Source of the DNA: Cytophagaceae bacterium
GTDB lineage: Bacteria; Bacteroidota; Bacteroidia; Flavobacteriales; Flavobacteriaceae
Direction of reading: 5' to 3'
DNA length: 64,000 bases
NCBI GenBank assembly: GCA_002710685.1
Contig: PALD01000038.1
Coordinates: 1 to 64,000 of the forward strand
The position numbers and the translations under genes were made by a program. This document shows, piece by piece, positions 36,175-43,793 of the stretch. Positions within the stretch are counted from its first letter, which is position 1. Every line of letters begins with the position of its first letter. Under the pieces are notes generated by a model. That model did no database searches and was not told where the DNA came from. It saw nothing but the letters and a program-made list of their open reading frames with translations.

Positions 36175-37460
36175 GCTACGAGATACTCGTCCTGATAATT
36201 TCATTTATCTTCCTGCTGGGCATAGGCGTTCCCGTGGCCTGGAGCATCGGGATTTCATGTTTGTTGACGCTTATGATAGCTGTTGATCCCGTGGCGGGCT
36301 ACACCACCATTGCGCAACGTATGGCGACCGGTTTAGATAGTTTTTCACTGCTAGCGATACCTCTTTTTATTCTCGCCGGTCAAATCATGAACCAGGGCGG
36401 CATTGCAAACAGGCTTATCGCTTTCGCGAAAGCATTAATGGGATCATTGCCCGGCGGATTGATATATGTAAATGTCGTGACGGCCATGCTTTTTGGTGCG
36501 ATTTCTGGGTCAGCCGTTGCGGCCACATCAGCAATAGGGGGCGTGCTGGGGCCACACATGGAAAAAGAAAATTACTCAAAGGAATTTGGCGCGGCCATAA
36601 ACATCACGGCCTCCACGACAGGGTTGATAATACCGCCGTCTAATGTGTTGATTGTATATTCTCTTGCAAGTGGTGGGGTTTCCGTTGCCGCACTGTTTCT
36701 TGCCGGATATATCCCCGGGATTTTGCTAGGCCTGGGCATGATGCTCATGGCGGCGGTTTGGATTAAAAAGAAAAACTATCCACGTGGGGAGCGCAGTAGC
36801 GCAAAGAAGATCCTGACCACGTTTATACATGCATTGCCCAGTTTAATGTTGCTTGTAATCGTGATAGGGGGTATTGTCGCCGGTATTTTTACCGCGACCG
36901 AAGCCTCGGGAATCGCGGTGCTGTATGCCTTGATCTTATCCTTTATCTATGGAGAAATAAAACCCTCGGGATTGTCCAGGATCTTCCTGGATTCTGTGTG
37001 TACTTCGGCAATCGTGATGCTGCTTATCGCGACTTCCATGAGCATGTCATGGGTGATGAGTTTTGAAGAAATACCGCAGACCATCAGCGATGCCCTTCTA
37101 GGGCTTAGCGATAACAAGTTTGTCATATTGATGATAATCAACCTGATCCTGCTTTTTGTGGGCACATTTATGGATATCACACCTGCCGTATTGATTTTTA
37201 CGCCAATCTTTTTACCCGTCGTCACGAGTTTGGGCATCGACCCCATTCATTTTGGGATCATGATGGTCATCAACCTGTGCGTGGGGCTTTGTACACCACC
37301 CGTTGGCTCGGTATTGTTTATTGGTGTGGGCGTTGCAAAAACATCTGTACAAAAGGTTTTAAAACCGCTCATTCCGCTATATGCGGTCATGGTGCTGGTA
37401 TTGATCATCGTTACGGCAATCCCGGCAATCAGCATGTGGTTGCCCGGTCTATTTGAATAA
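36171..37460 (+). CDS. dctM: TRAP transporter large permease (DctM type)
   Basis: The 429-residue inner-membrane protein has about 11-12 helices. Family signatures are FSLLAIPLFILAGQIMNQGG, YVNVVTAMLFGAISGSAVAA, ITASTTGLIIPPSNVLIVYS and NLILLFVGTFMDITPAVLIF. The conserved GxCTPPVGSVLF follows near residue 370. It forms the sodium- or proton-coupled channel of the transporter. With DctP and DctQ it is complete, and it probably moves free glucuronate or a small uronide from periplasm to cytoplasm, next to the enzymes that consume it. It starts with an ATGA overlap on dctQ. Confidence 0.93.
   Translation: MSYEILVLIISFIFLLGIGVPVAWSIGISCLLTLMIAVDPVAGYTTIAQRMATGLDSFSLLAIPLFILAGQIMNQGGIANRLIAFAKALMGSLPGGLIYVNVVTAMLFGAISGSAVAATSAIGGVLGPHMEKENYSKEFGAAINITASTTGLIIPPSNVLIVYSLASGGVSVAALFLAGYIPGILLGLGMMLMAAVWIKKKNYPRGERSSAKKILTTFIHALPSLMLLVIVIGGIVAGIFTATEASGIAVLYALILSFIYGEIKPSGLSRIFLDSVCTSAIVMLLIATSMSMSWVMSFEEIPQTISDALLGLSDNKFVILMIINLILLFVGTFMDITPAVLIFTPIFLPVVTSLGIDPIHFGIMMVINLCVGLCTPPVGSVLFIGVGVAKTSVQKVLKPLIPLYAVMVLVLIIVTAIPAISMWLPGLFE
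36420..36433. repeat. Dispersed palindrome GCTTTCGCGAAAGC in dctM
   Basis: A perfect 14-base palindrome without spacer in coding sequence (Ala-Phe-Ala-Lys-Ala). It is the compact form of the dispersed family. Confidence 0.55.
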
Positions 37461-37479
37461 CACCTAACCAAAAAAATAT

Positions 37480-38304
37480 ATGAAAGTTGTAGTAATAACA
37501 GGAGCTGGCGGAGTGCTGTGCAGTACACTGGCAGAAGCCCTCGCAAAAGAAGGACATAAAATAGCGGTACTTGACCTAAAACTGGATGCGGCTAACGCTG
37601 TCGCGGAAAAAATAAAGTCTGATGGCGGAACAGCCCTCGCATTGTCTGCTGATGTGCTGGACAAAGAATCGCTGGAAGCTGCGCAACAGACCATCCATAA
37701 AGAATTGGGTAAATGCGATATCCTGATCAATGGGGCGGGAGGGAACCACCCACTGGCAACAACTTCGCACACGCATTTATCTGAGAGTGATTTAACAAAC
37801 AAAACAGAAGGCCTGAAGACATTTTTTGACCTGGATTTAAAAGGAGTTCAGTTTGTTTTTAACCTGAACTTCCTGGGGACCTTATTGCCCACACAGGTTT
37901 TTGCAAATGATATGATGGGTAGAAAGGGCTGCAGCGTGTTGAATATATCGTCGATGAACGCGTTTACGCCACTGACCAAGATACCGGCATATAGCGGGGC
38001 AAAGGCCGCGGTTTCTAACTTTACACAATGGCTTTCAGTATATTTGTCTAAAATGGGCATACGTGTTAATGCACTTGCTCCGGGCTTTTTCCTGACAGAG
38101 CAAAACAGGACCTTGCTTACCAACCCTGATGGTTCATTGACCCAAAGAGGAGAAACAATCATCAATCGCACACCGCTTGAACGTTTTGGGAAACCCGAAG
38201 ATTTAATCGGGACGACTTTATGGCTTTGTGGCGATGGCGCTGAGTTTGTAACGGGTGTTGTGGTGCCTATCGATGGCGGATTTAATGCGTATAGCGGAGT
38301 TTAA
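37480..38304 (+). CDS. SDR-family D-mannonate oxidoreductase (fructuronate reductase)
   Basis: The 274-residue short-chain dehydrogenase has the cofactor motif VITGAGGVLCSTLAEALAKE, INGAGGNHP near 90, a Ser in NISSMNAF and the catalytic YSGAK. GIRVNALAPGFFLTEQNR follows the active site. NADH-dependent SDR enzymes of this type stand in for classic UxuB in Bacteroidota and Firmicutes and interconvert fructuronate and mannonate. It lies between the TRAP genes and UxuA and fills the single step that would otherwise be missing between UxaC and UxuA. A 2-keto-gluconate-type dehydrogenase is the alternative, but the context favours mannonate. Confidence 0.85.
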   Translation: MKVVVITGAGGVLCSTLAEALAKEGHKIAVLDLKLDAANAVAEKIKSDGGTALALSADVLDKESLEAAQQTIHKELGKCDILINGAGGNHPLATTSHTHLSESDLTNKTEGLKTFFDLDLKGVQFVFNLNFLGTLLPTQVFANDMMGRKGCSVLNISSMNAFTPLTKIPAYSGAKAAVSNFTQWLSVYLSKMGIRVNALAPGFFLTEQNRTLLTNPDGSLTQRGETIINRTPLERFGKPEDLIGTTLWLCGDGAEFVTGVVVPIDGGFNAYSGV

Positions 38305-38313
38305 ACAAAGAAT

Positions 38314-39510
38314 ATGAAATTAGGATTAGAACAAACCTGGAGATGGTACGGCCCCAAGGATGGCGTCTCGCTAAAAGATATAAAACAGGCCGGTGCTACC
38401 GGTATTGTGACGGCCTTGCACCACATCCCAAATGGCGAAATATGGAGCATTGAAGAAATCAACAAGCGCAAGGATACCATAGAAAAAGAAGGCCTCACAT
38501 GGTCCGTGGTGGAGAGTGTGCCCATCCATGAAAACATCAAGACACAGTCTGGCGATTTCAAGAAGTACATTGACAACTACAAGCAGACCATCCAGAATCT
38601 GGGAGCTTGTGGCATCGATACCATTTGCTATAATTTTATGCCAGTTCTTGACTGGACGCGTACAGATCTGGACTTTACGATGCCAGATGATTCCACCGCC
38701 CTGCGGTTTGAAAAGGCAGCTTTTGTGGCGTTTGAGGTGTATCTTTTAAAACGCCCGGGAGCAGCAGAGTATCACAGTGAAGAAGATTTGGCTGCAGCCA
38801 AAAAATATCTGGAACAATCCACGCAAGAAGAGCAAAACAAGCTCATCAACAATATTATAGCAGGCCTTCCCGGAGCTGAAGAAGGCTACACACTGGAAGA
38901 ATTCAATGATATTTTGGCCACGTATAACAATATCGATGCGACAAAACTAAAAGCGCATTTGTTTTACTTTCTTGAACAAATCATCCCGGCGGCTGAAGCC
39001 GCTGGCGTGAATATGTGCATTCATCCAGATGACCCGCCGTATCCTATTCTAGGGCTTCCGCGCGTGGTGAGTACAGAGCAAGATGTCCTAGAGCTTTACA
39101 AAGCCGTTGACAGTCCTAATAACGGATTGACTTTTTGTACGGGCTCTTTTGGCGTACGGCCGGATAATGATTTACCGGCAATGGTAAAAAAATTGGGTGA
39201 CAGGATTCATTTTATCCATTTACGCAGCACACAGCGCGATGCACAGGGCAACTTCCATGAAGCCAATCACCTGGAGGGCGATGTGGATATGTATGGTGTA
39301 ATCCTGAATTTGCTAAAAGAGCAAAAAAAACGCAATACAAACGGCAGAAAGGATTTACGTATGCCCATGCGTCCTGACCATGGCCACAAGATGCTGGACG
39401 ATTTGAGGAAACAAACCAATCCTGGGTATTCTGCCATTGGCCGTTTGCGCGGTCTTGCAGAACTGCGTGGTGTGGAGTACGGGATAATTTGCGGGGGACT
39501 TGTAATTTAA
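38314..39510 (+). CDS. uxuA: Mannonate dehydratase
   Basis: The 398-residue protein matches Uxu[17 protein letters not shown] stands at the start, then [38 protein letters not shown] with metal ligands, [23 protein letters not shown], and the C-terminal [12 protein letters not shown]. It dehydrates D-mannonate to KDG using a divalent metal. With UxaC, the SDR, KdgK and KdgA it completes glucuronate catabolism. It is the last gene of the operon. Its stop codon shares the TTAA palindrome with the stop codon of the convergent small gene, so the two genes overlap by 4 bases. Confidence 0.95.
   Translation: MKLGLEQTWRWYGPKDGVSLKDIKQAGATGIVTALHHIPNGEIWSIEEINKRKDTIEKEGLTWSVVESVPIHENIKTQSGDFKKYIDNYKQTIQNLGACGIDTICYNFMPVLDWTRTDLDFTMPDDSTALRFEKAAFVAFEVYLLKRPGAAEYHSEEDLAAAKKYLEQSTQEEQNKLINNIIAGLPGAEEGYTLEEFNDILATYNNIDATKLKAHLFYFLEQIIPAAEAAGVNMCIHPDDPPYPILGLPRVVSTEQDVLELYKAVDSPNNGLTFCTGSFGVRPDNDLPAMVKKLGDRIHFIHLRSTQRDAQGNFHEANHLEGDVDMYGVILNLLKEQKKRNTNGRKDLRMPMRPDHGHKMLDDLRKQTNPGYSAIGRLRGLAELRGVEYGIICGGLVI
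38787..38802. repeat. Dispersed palindrome TTTGGC-TGCA-GCCAAA in uxuA
   Basis: A perfect 16-base palindrome in coding sequence, read Leu-Ala-Ala-Ala-Lys. Confidence 0.55.
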
Positions 39511-39722
39511 TCTGGCAAAACCTCAGCCTTATATCCTTGATTTGCAATCAATAGGTATATTTTTTCTTTGGCTATAGCCGAAAGGGACTCAACCCGAAGG
39601 ATTTTGTCACAATCCTCCAGGTCAAAGTTTACCCGATAGTCCGGAAAATTTTCCCGTATTTTTTGCAATACTGTACGTGCTGCAAGGGGGCAGGTGATGT
39701 TTGTGCTAAAAACTTCTACCAT
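39507..39722 (-). CDS. Small ferredoxin-fold-like protein, unknown function
   Basis: A 71-residue protein that I cannot name with certainty. It begins [20 protein letters not shown], with a single Cys in a place that resembles the metal loop of heavy-metal-associated (HMA) domains but without the second Cys. The second half, [16 protein letters not shown] and GYKAEVLPD, fits the beta-alpha-beta fold of such domains. It is the last gene of the leftward array of small stress-type enzymes and follows the VOC gene by 30 bases. A degenerate HMA-like or regulatory role is possible. No signal or membrane segment. Confidence 0.6.
   Translation of the reverse strand: MVEVFSTNITCPLAARTVLQKIRENFPDYRVNFDLEDCDKILRVESLSAIAKEKIYLLIANQGYKAEVLPD
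39567..39583. repeat. Dispersed palindrome TTTGGC-TATA-GCC-GAAA in the small HMA-like gene
   Basis: TTTGGCTATAGCCGAAA is a copy with one inserted G, within coding sequence on the minus strand. Confidence 0.45.
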
Positions 39723-39752
39723 AACGATGATTTTTGATTGATGAGGGGTTCG

Positions 39753-40133
39753 TTATTCAATAGACGTCATAACCGATAGAATGTTACCGGCCGGATCCTT
39801 GAACCAGGCAACTTTATGGCCATTTTCTGAACGGGAAATGTTGTCATCATCAGTTTTAGGACGGTCGTAATGTTCAAATTCAACCCCCTTCTCCTTAAGT
39901 TTTTTAACGGTTTCCTCAAGATTGTCAACATTAAAATTCAATACGGTGAATGACGCAGGTTGATGTGTTTCTTCTTTTGGATAGATTATAACATCCGCTC
40001 CATTGAGGTCCAGCCACAGGATGCCCATCTCATCTTTTGTGATCTTGAGGGCCAGCGTGTTTTGATAAAAATCCTGGGCTTTATCAATATCATCAGTAGA
40101 AAAACTACTGAAAGCTTTTTCTTTTCCCAGCAT
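39753..40133 (-). CDS. VOC superfamily protein (glyoxalase/bleomycin-resistance fold)
   Basis: The 126-residue single VOC domain opens FSSFSTDDIDKAQDFYQNTL and closes VAWFKDPAGNILSVM. The usual His ligand on the first strand is absent: a Ser stands where many members have a metal ligand. The terminal Glu of other members is not obvious either, so a non-metal or binding role is possible. It is cytoplasmic and lies 63 bases below the SRPBCC gene in the leftward array. The substrate is unknown. Confidence 0.85.
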   Translation of the reverse strand: MLGKEKAFSSFSTDDIDKAQDFYQNTLALKITKDEMGILWLDLNGADVIIYPKEETHQPASFTVLNFNVDNLEETVKKLKEKGVEFEHYDRPKTDDDNISRSENGHKVAWFKDPAGNILSVMTSIE

Positions 40134-40196
40134 GTTGGTTTTGGTTAATAGTTGCCCGCTGTTTTCAAATCAGGAGATTTAATTCAGGATTCTGAA

Positions 40197-40616
40197 TCAA
40201 TCCATGGCTTCAACATATTTTTTAAAATTGTCGAGAATTGCCTTCCAGCCCTGTTCCTGCATCTCTACAGGATTTTGGTTTTCAGGGTCAAAGGTTTCCG
40301 TAACGGTGGTTTTATCTTCCGCTTCCGCGAAAAACACTTCTACCTTACGGTCGTCGTCCAGGGTGTAGGTCAATTTTTTTTTGTCTTGAACTTCATCGTA
40401 CGTCCCGCCAAAATCAAACCCAAAGCTTCCATCTTTTGCTTCCATACGGTAGACAAACCGCCCACCTTTTTTTAGGTCGTTTTCAGCCTTTGGCGTATGC
40501 CAGTCATCACTGGGCGAATTCCATTTTATGATATGCTCTGGGCTGGTCCATAGCTTCCAGGCCTTATCGATTGTGGCATCAATGCTTGCTTCAACAGTTA
40601 TCTTTTTATCACTCAT
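40197..40616 (-). CDS. SRPBCC (AHSA1-like) domain protein
   Basis: A 139-residue START-like protein of the AHSA1/activator-of-Hsp90 homology type. The start SIDATIDKAWKLWTSPEHII and KWNSPSDDWHTPKAENDLKK are characteristic, and GWKAILDNFKKYVEA forms the long C-terminal helix. The fold makes a hydrophobic cavity for small ligands; no catalytic residues can be assigned. It lies 11 bases after the DoxX gene in the leftward array. It is one of two SRPBCC proteins in this cluster, and the two are not close copies. Confidence 0.87.
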   Translation of the reverse strand: MSDKKITVEASIDATIDKAWKLWTSPEHIIKWNSPSDDWHTPKAENDLKKGGRFVYRMEAKDGSFGFDFGGTYDEVQDKKKLTYTLDDDRKVEVFFAEAEDKTTVTETFDPENQNPVEMQEQGWKAILDNFKKYVEAMD

Positions 40617-40627
40617 GGTTTTATAAT

Positions 40628-40999
40628 TTAAAATAAAGGTGCGTATTTTTTGCGGTTATCCAGAAGAATCCAGATAAGGATAGCCCATATCACCAGTGCG
40701 ATTATTAATCCTGAAGTATCCACCACCGAATTTGTAAGCAATATCCCCACGGCTACCGGAAAAATAACCAGGGCTCCCAGGGCCCTTGTTTTTGGAATGA
40801 TGATAAGTATTCCAGCAACAATTTCGGCGACAGCCACAAGGGGCATGAGCCATTCAATTTCCACAAAAGCTGCAAAATCATTTGCCAATGCTTCGGGCAT
40901 GTTTTCTGGCATGGGCATGTAGTGCAAGAACTTGTCGAGACCGCCATTGATAAAGAGTAACCCCATGAGGGTGGATAGAATATTAAGTGTGATTTTCAT
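40628..40999 (-). CDS. DoxX-like small membrane protein
   Basis: From the ATG whose first base is at 40999 the product has 123 residues; an upstream in-frame start would overlap the preceding gene by 34 bases and add no signal. Four transmembrane helices are visible (about 1-20, 45-65, 67-87, 93-113), with FINGGLDKFLHYMPMP after the first and EIEWLMPLVAVAEIVAGILI before the third. The build matches DoxX/SURF4-like proteins, whose role in redox or electron-transfer stress is only partly known. It lies 2 bases after the PhnB-like VOC gene, so it is co-transcribed. Confidence 0.82.
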   Translation of the reverse strand: MKITLNILSTLMGLLFINGGLDKFLHYMPMPENMPEALANDFAAFVEIEWLMPLVAVAEIVAGILIIIPKTRALGALVIFPVAVGILLTNSVVDTSGLIIALVIWAILIWILLDNRKKYAPLF

Positions 41000-41001
41000 G
41001 A

Positions 41002-41430
41002 CTAGAAACTTGAGTTGTGATTGATCATCCAGCAAACGCCGTATTTATCCTTAAAACTGCCAAAGTAATCTCCCCAGAACTGGTCTTCCATGGGCATTTC
41101 TATCTCGCCCCCTTGTGATAGTCCTGCAAAAAGCCTGTCAGCTTCTTCGCGGCTGTCCGGGTGCAACGAGATGTAATTGTTGTTGCCCACGGTGAGGGAC
41201 TGCCCCATGGATGGGCAAATATCTGAAGCCATGAGGACTGCTCCGTCCTTGCCCATGGGCAGGGATATGTGCATGATTCTCTCTTTTTCATCATCAGGGA
41301 GCTGGTCTGCCATACCGGGCGCTTCTTTCATTCTCATTTTTGTGATGTACTCGCCGCCAAAGGTCTTTTTGTAAAATTCAAAAGCTTTTTCGGCTTGACC
41401 GTCATAATTAAGATAGGGATTGACTTTCAT
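41002..41430 (-). CDS. PhnB-like VOC protein
   Basis: The 142-residue protein belongs to the PhnB-like (3-demethylubiquinone-9 3-methyltransferase-like) VOC branch. It opens VNPYLNYDGQAEKAFEFYKK, has IMHISLPMGKDGAVLMASD in the middle, and ends FWGDYFGSFKDKYGVCWMIN. The F-G-x-x-x-D-x-[YF]-G-x-x-W close is typical. It is a small cytoplasmic protein of unknown substrate. It lies 42 bases after the next VOC gene on the same strand and 2 bases before DoxX, in the GlxA-divergent cluster. Confidence 0.87.
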   Translation of the reverse strand: MKVNPYLNYDGQAEKAFEFYKKTFGGEYITKMRMKEAPGMADQLPDDEKERIMHISLPMGKDGAVLMASDICPSMGQSLTVGNNNYISLHPDSREEADRLFAGLSQGGEIEMPMEDQFWGDYFGSFKDKYGVCWMINHNSSF

Positions 41431-41472
41431 GATTGATTTTTATATAATTGATTGATAATTAGTTACTGTGTT

Positions 41473-41865
41473 TTAGTGCATACTATGCAGTCCAAACATA
41501 TTGCCCTCTGTATCTGTGGCCAGGGCAACAAAACCATAGTCGCCTATTGAAAATTTTGACTTAAAGACCTTACCGCCGGCCGCCGCGATGCGCGCTTCCT
41601 CCACACTACAATCTGCACTGCCAAAATAAACCAGCGTACCATTGCCTCCCGCCACAAAACCCGGCATCTTGCACAGGGCGCCGCCAGAACCGAAATTTGA
41701 AATTTCATTGGGAAAAAACTTCATGATGAGCCCGTCTTCGCCAGGAGGTGTGGGCAAATCGTCCAGTTGAATATCAAGTACCGTTTCATAAAACCTTTGA
41801 GCACGTGACATGTCGTTTACGTAAATCTCAAACCATACTACGGGATTTGGTCTTTTATTTTCCAT
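41473..41865 (-). CDS. VOC superfamily protein
   Basis: The 130-residue protein starts at MENKRPNPVVWFEIYVNDMS; an in-frame start 29 codons upstream is rejected because it runs into the SRPBCC gene and has a basic non-VOC leader. It contains RAQRFYETVLDIQLDDLPTP, GNGTLVYFGSADCSVEEA and the ending YGFVALATDTEGNMFGLHSM. This ending is typical of VOC proteins often annotated as glyoxalase/bleomycin-resistance proteins. The substrate is unknown. It is spaced 52 bases from the upstream SRPBCC gene, the widest gap but one in the array. Confidence 0.87.
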   Translation of the reverse strand: MENKRPNPVVWFEIYVNDMSRAQRFYETVLDIQLDDLPTPPGEDGLIMKFFPNEISNFGSGGALCKMPGFVAGGNGTLVYFGSADCSVEEARIAAAGGKVFKSKFSIGDYGFVALATDTEGNMFGLHSMH

Positions 41866-41917
41866 GATTATAAATTTAATTGGTTCAACTTTAAATCTTG
41901 AGGGGTTATGTTTTTTT

Positions 41918-42358
41918 TTATTTGGCTTCAGCCAAATTTTTGACGTTCTCAAGCGCTACCGCCCACATCTCGTTGAACATCTTTACATGCTTTTCATCCA
42001 GGTCCATCTGAATGGTGAGGATTGTTTTATCATCCTTTGCCGTTAGCAGATAGTTTTCATTGGACGGGGCCCATTCTCTAACCTCTGGGCCGGTGGTATC
42101 TTCCACACCCTCCTTGATTATACCTATGTGCCTAAAGTTCATGATTTCTGGGGCTTTTTTCTGCTCAATGATGGAGAGCATACCTGTGTCTTCAGGCCCC
42201 AGGAATTGTACCTTGCTTCCTTCTTGCCAGTCCGTGATCACACGGGAACCTTCGCCAAAGGCCGCCGTCCACTTGCCATAGGTCTTATCTCCCCACAATA
42301 CGTCCCACACCTTATTGCGAGAAGCGTTAATACTTATTGAATAGGTCTGTTTTTTCAT
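41918..42358 (-). CDS. SRPBCC domain protein
   Basis: A 146-residue START/Bet-v1-like protein. It begins QTYSISINASRNKVWDVLWG, with the conserved TYGKWTAAFGEGSRV after the first helix, and ends DEKHVKMFNEMWAVALENVK, the long C-terminal helix. A hydrophobic ligand cavity is expected; the ligand is unknown. It lies 9 bases after the VOC gene at 42368. The last codons carry a copy of the dispersed palindrome TTTGGCTTCAGCCAAA that extends to the stop. Confidence 0.87.
   Translation of the reverse strand: MKKQTYSISINASRNKVWDVLWGDKTYGKWTAAFGEGSRVITDWQEGSKVQFLGPEDTGMLSIIEQKKAPEIMNFRHIGIIKEGVEDTTGPEVREWAPSNENYLLTAKDDKTILTIQMDLDEKHVKMFNEMWAVALENVKNLAEAK
41921..41936. repeat. Dispersed palindrome TTTGGC-TTCA-GCCAAA at the end of the SRPBCC gene
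   Basis: 6-base arms with a TTCA centre, immediately before the stop codon on the minus strand (Leu-Ala-Glu-Ala-Lys-stop). Such placement may double as a weak stem after the stop. Confidence 0.55.
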
Positions 42359-42367
42359 ATCGTTGAT

Positions 42368-42790
42368 TTATTGCGGCATTTGGGCCATGTCCATATAGAG
42401 CATTCCCCAGCGGTGACCATCTGGGTCAATGAACCCCATGAGGTACATCCAGCCATCTACTTCTTGCGGTGGGGCATAAACCTCACCGCCCGCGCGGGCC
42501 ACAAGGCTGGCAAATTCATCTACATACTCGCGCGATGGAGCATCCAGGTTGAGAAAGACTTCTGTGCCCTTACTCGTGTCTGCAATGGGGTTGCCGGCGA
42601 AATGGGCAAAGCGTTTTTCTTTGAAGAGCATGAGCACGGTCTTGTTTTCATCCAGGTGAAAACCCGTGAATTCAGGGTTGTCCTTGCCATTTTTTGTTTC
42701 TTCAAACCCCAGGTCAATATAGAATTTCCTAGATCTTTCCAGATTCTTTACCGGGATGTTGAGCCAGAATGTCTTGACTTTATTTTTCAT
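42368..42790 (-). CDS. VOC superfamily protein
   Basis: The 140-residue single-domain protein starts VKTFWLNIPVKNLERSRKFY and contains EFTGFHLDENKTVLMLFKEK. It ends YLMGFIDPDGHRWGMLYMD, the family close with the Asp-Pro-Asp-Gly-His turn. It belongs to the branch of small VOC proteins often called glyoxalase/extradiol dioxygenase-like. The substrate is not known. It is 9 bases from the SRPBCC gene and 8 from the NTF2-like gene, so clearly on the same transcript. Confidence 0.87.
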   Translation of the reverse strand: MKNKVKTFWLNIPVKNLERSRKFYIDLGFEETKNGKDNPEFTGFHLDENKTVLMLFKEKRFAHFAGNPIADTSKGTEVFLNLDAPSREYVDEFASLVARAGGEVYAPPQEVDGWMYLMGFIDPDGHRWGMLYMDMAQMPQ

Positions 42791-42798
42791 TGTTTGAT

Positions 42799-43158
42799 TT
42801 ATTGATTCAGTTTAACCAGATAGGTCTCAATAGTCTTGATTTTTGGGTTTTTAAAACCACTAAGGCCGTAAACATCACAATAAGCAAGGGTCATTGCCTT
42901 GCCGTTGTCATCATTTGCCTCGATTATACCGTTTACAGAAGCCGTGTTGCCGTGCGTGATTATCTTATGTATGGATATTCCTGTTTCCATCTCAACCATC
43001 TTTTGTACTTCTCTTTTAAATGCTTCCTTGCCAGAGATGTGTTTGTGCCCGTATAACGTCCAGTAAATGTCATCTGTTATTGAGTGAAGCAAAAAATCGA
43101 TATCGCCCTTGGCGAAAGCCTCATTGAATTTTTTCAGGAATTTTCCTTTCTCAGTCAT
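42799..43158 (-). CDS. NTF2/SnoaL-like fold protein
   Basis: A 119-residue protein of the cone-shaped NTF2-like fold. FLKKFNEAFAKGDIDFLLHS and ITDDIYWTLYGHKHISGKEA are typical of the SnoaL-like branch, with GIIEANDDNGKAMTLAYCDVY on the sheet. It may be a small-molecule isomerase, hydrolase or just a binding protein; no catalytic pair can be assigned. It is cytoplasmic. It lies between DinB and VOC genes with gaps of 3 and 8 bases, which places it firmly in the leftward operon. Confidence 0.8.
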   Translation of the reverse strand: MTEKGKFLKKFNEAFAKGDIDFLLHSITDDIYWTLYGHKHISGKEAFKREVQKMVEMETGISIHKIITHGNTASVNGIIEANDDNGKAMTLAYCDVYGLSGFKNPKIKTIETYLVKLNQ

Positions 43159-43161
43159 GGT

Positions 43162-43659
43162 TCACTTTATTAGAATATTCTCTATCTGGCGGTTGTGGCG
43201 CAGGGTGTGCGCAGCACAAAAGCCTATCCATTCAAATCTCGTGAGATAGCCCATATAGGGAAATTCACTCTCCATGCACAAAAGCGAGAGGTCCATTGTG
43301 AGGGCTGCCTCATGAATAAAGGCAATGCGCTCTTGAAGATTTTTCATAAGATTTTTCTTGTCAAGAAAATCATCAGTAGGAACTATTTCTGGTGGTGATT
43401 TGTACTTTTCATCAAAGTTTAGAAATATCTTGTTTATCGTGGGCATTTGCCCATCAGCTGGGCGTTTGCTGTCATTGACCTTGCCGTTCAAAAGGTATTC
43501 AATTTCATAAGAGCGGTATAGATGGTCAGCAACCTGAGCGGCCGTCCAGCTTCCGCTAAAGGGAATTTGATTGAGTTGATCCTCATCCAGAGTACTCAGA
43601 AGGTCAAGGAGAACATCTGTTTGTTCTTTAAAACTGTGCGCCGGTTCCATACTATCCAA
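43162..43659 (-). CDS. DinB-family protein
   Basis: The 165-residue four-helix protein has the DinB/YfiT-like layout. It contains FSGSWTAAQVADHLYRSYEI, whose His is the first metal ligand, and a C-terminal AHTLRHNRQIENIL, whose His residues complete a probable metal site. Members act as metal-dependent thiol transferases or have unknown function. It is the first gene of the leftward array and starts 134 bases from the divergent GlxA-type regulator. Length is standard for the family. Confidence 0.85.
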   Translation of the reverse strand: MDSMEPAHSFKEQTDVLLDLLSTLDEDQLNQIPFSGSWTAAQVADHLYRSYEIEYLLNGKVNDSKRPADGQMPTINKIFLNFDEKYKSPPEIVPTDDFLDKKNLMKNLQERIAFIHEAALTMDLSLLCMESEFPYMGYLTRFEWIGFCAAHTLRHNRQIENILIK

Positions 43660-43711
43660 AATTGTTCTTATTCAAAGATAAATGGAATTTGAATGTGCTT
43701 ACCTGTACAGA

Positions 43712-43742
43712 TACGACAATATAAGGGGTTGATTACGACAAT
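43712..43742. promoter_or_regulatory. Two 9-bp direct repeats, candidate GlxA/AraC operator
   Basis: TACGACAAT occurs at 43712-43720 and 43734-43742, 22 bases start to start, that is two helical turns. They lie between the divergent DinB array and the GlxA-family regulator. AraC-type proteins use their two HTH motifs to bind such direct half-sites. Function inferred. Confidence 0.55.
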
Positions 43743-43793
43743 CGTTTAGTTTACTTTTAACGGAAATCACATAAATTCTCAATACCCTTGATC

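Noticed and set aside
27690..39510. Reading the operon as an alginate or pectin locus because of KdgK and KdgA
   Set aside because: There are no PL6, PL7, PL17 or PL1 genes, no KdgF, no KduI/KduD and no altronate enzymes. UxaC, the mannonate SDR and UxuA point to glucuronate.
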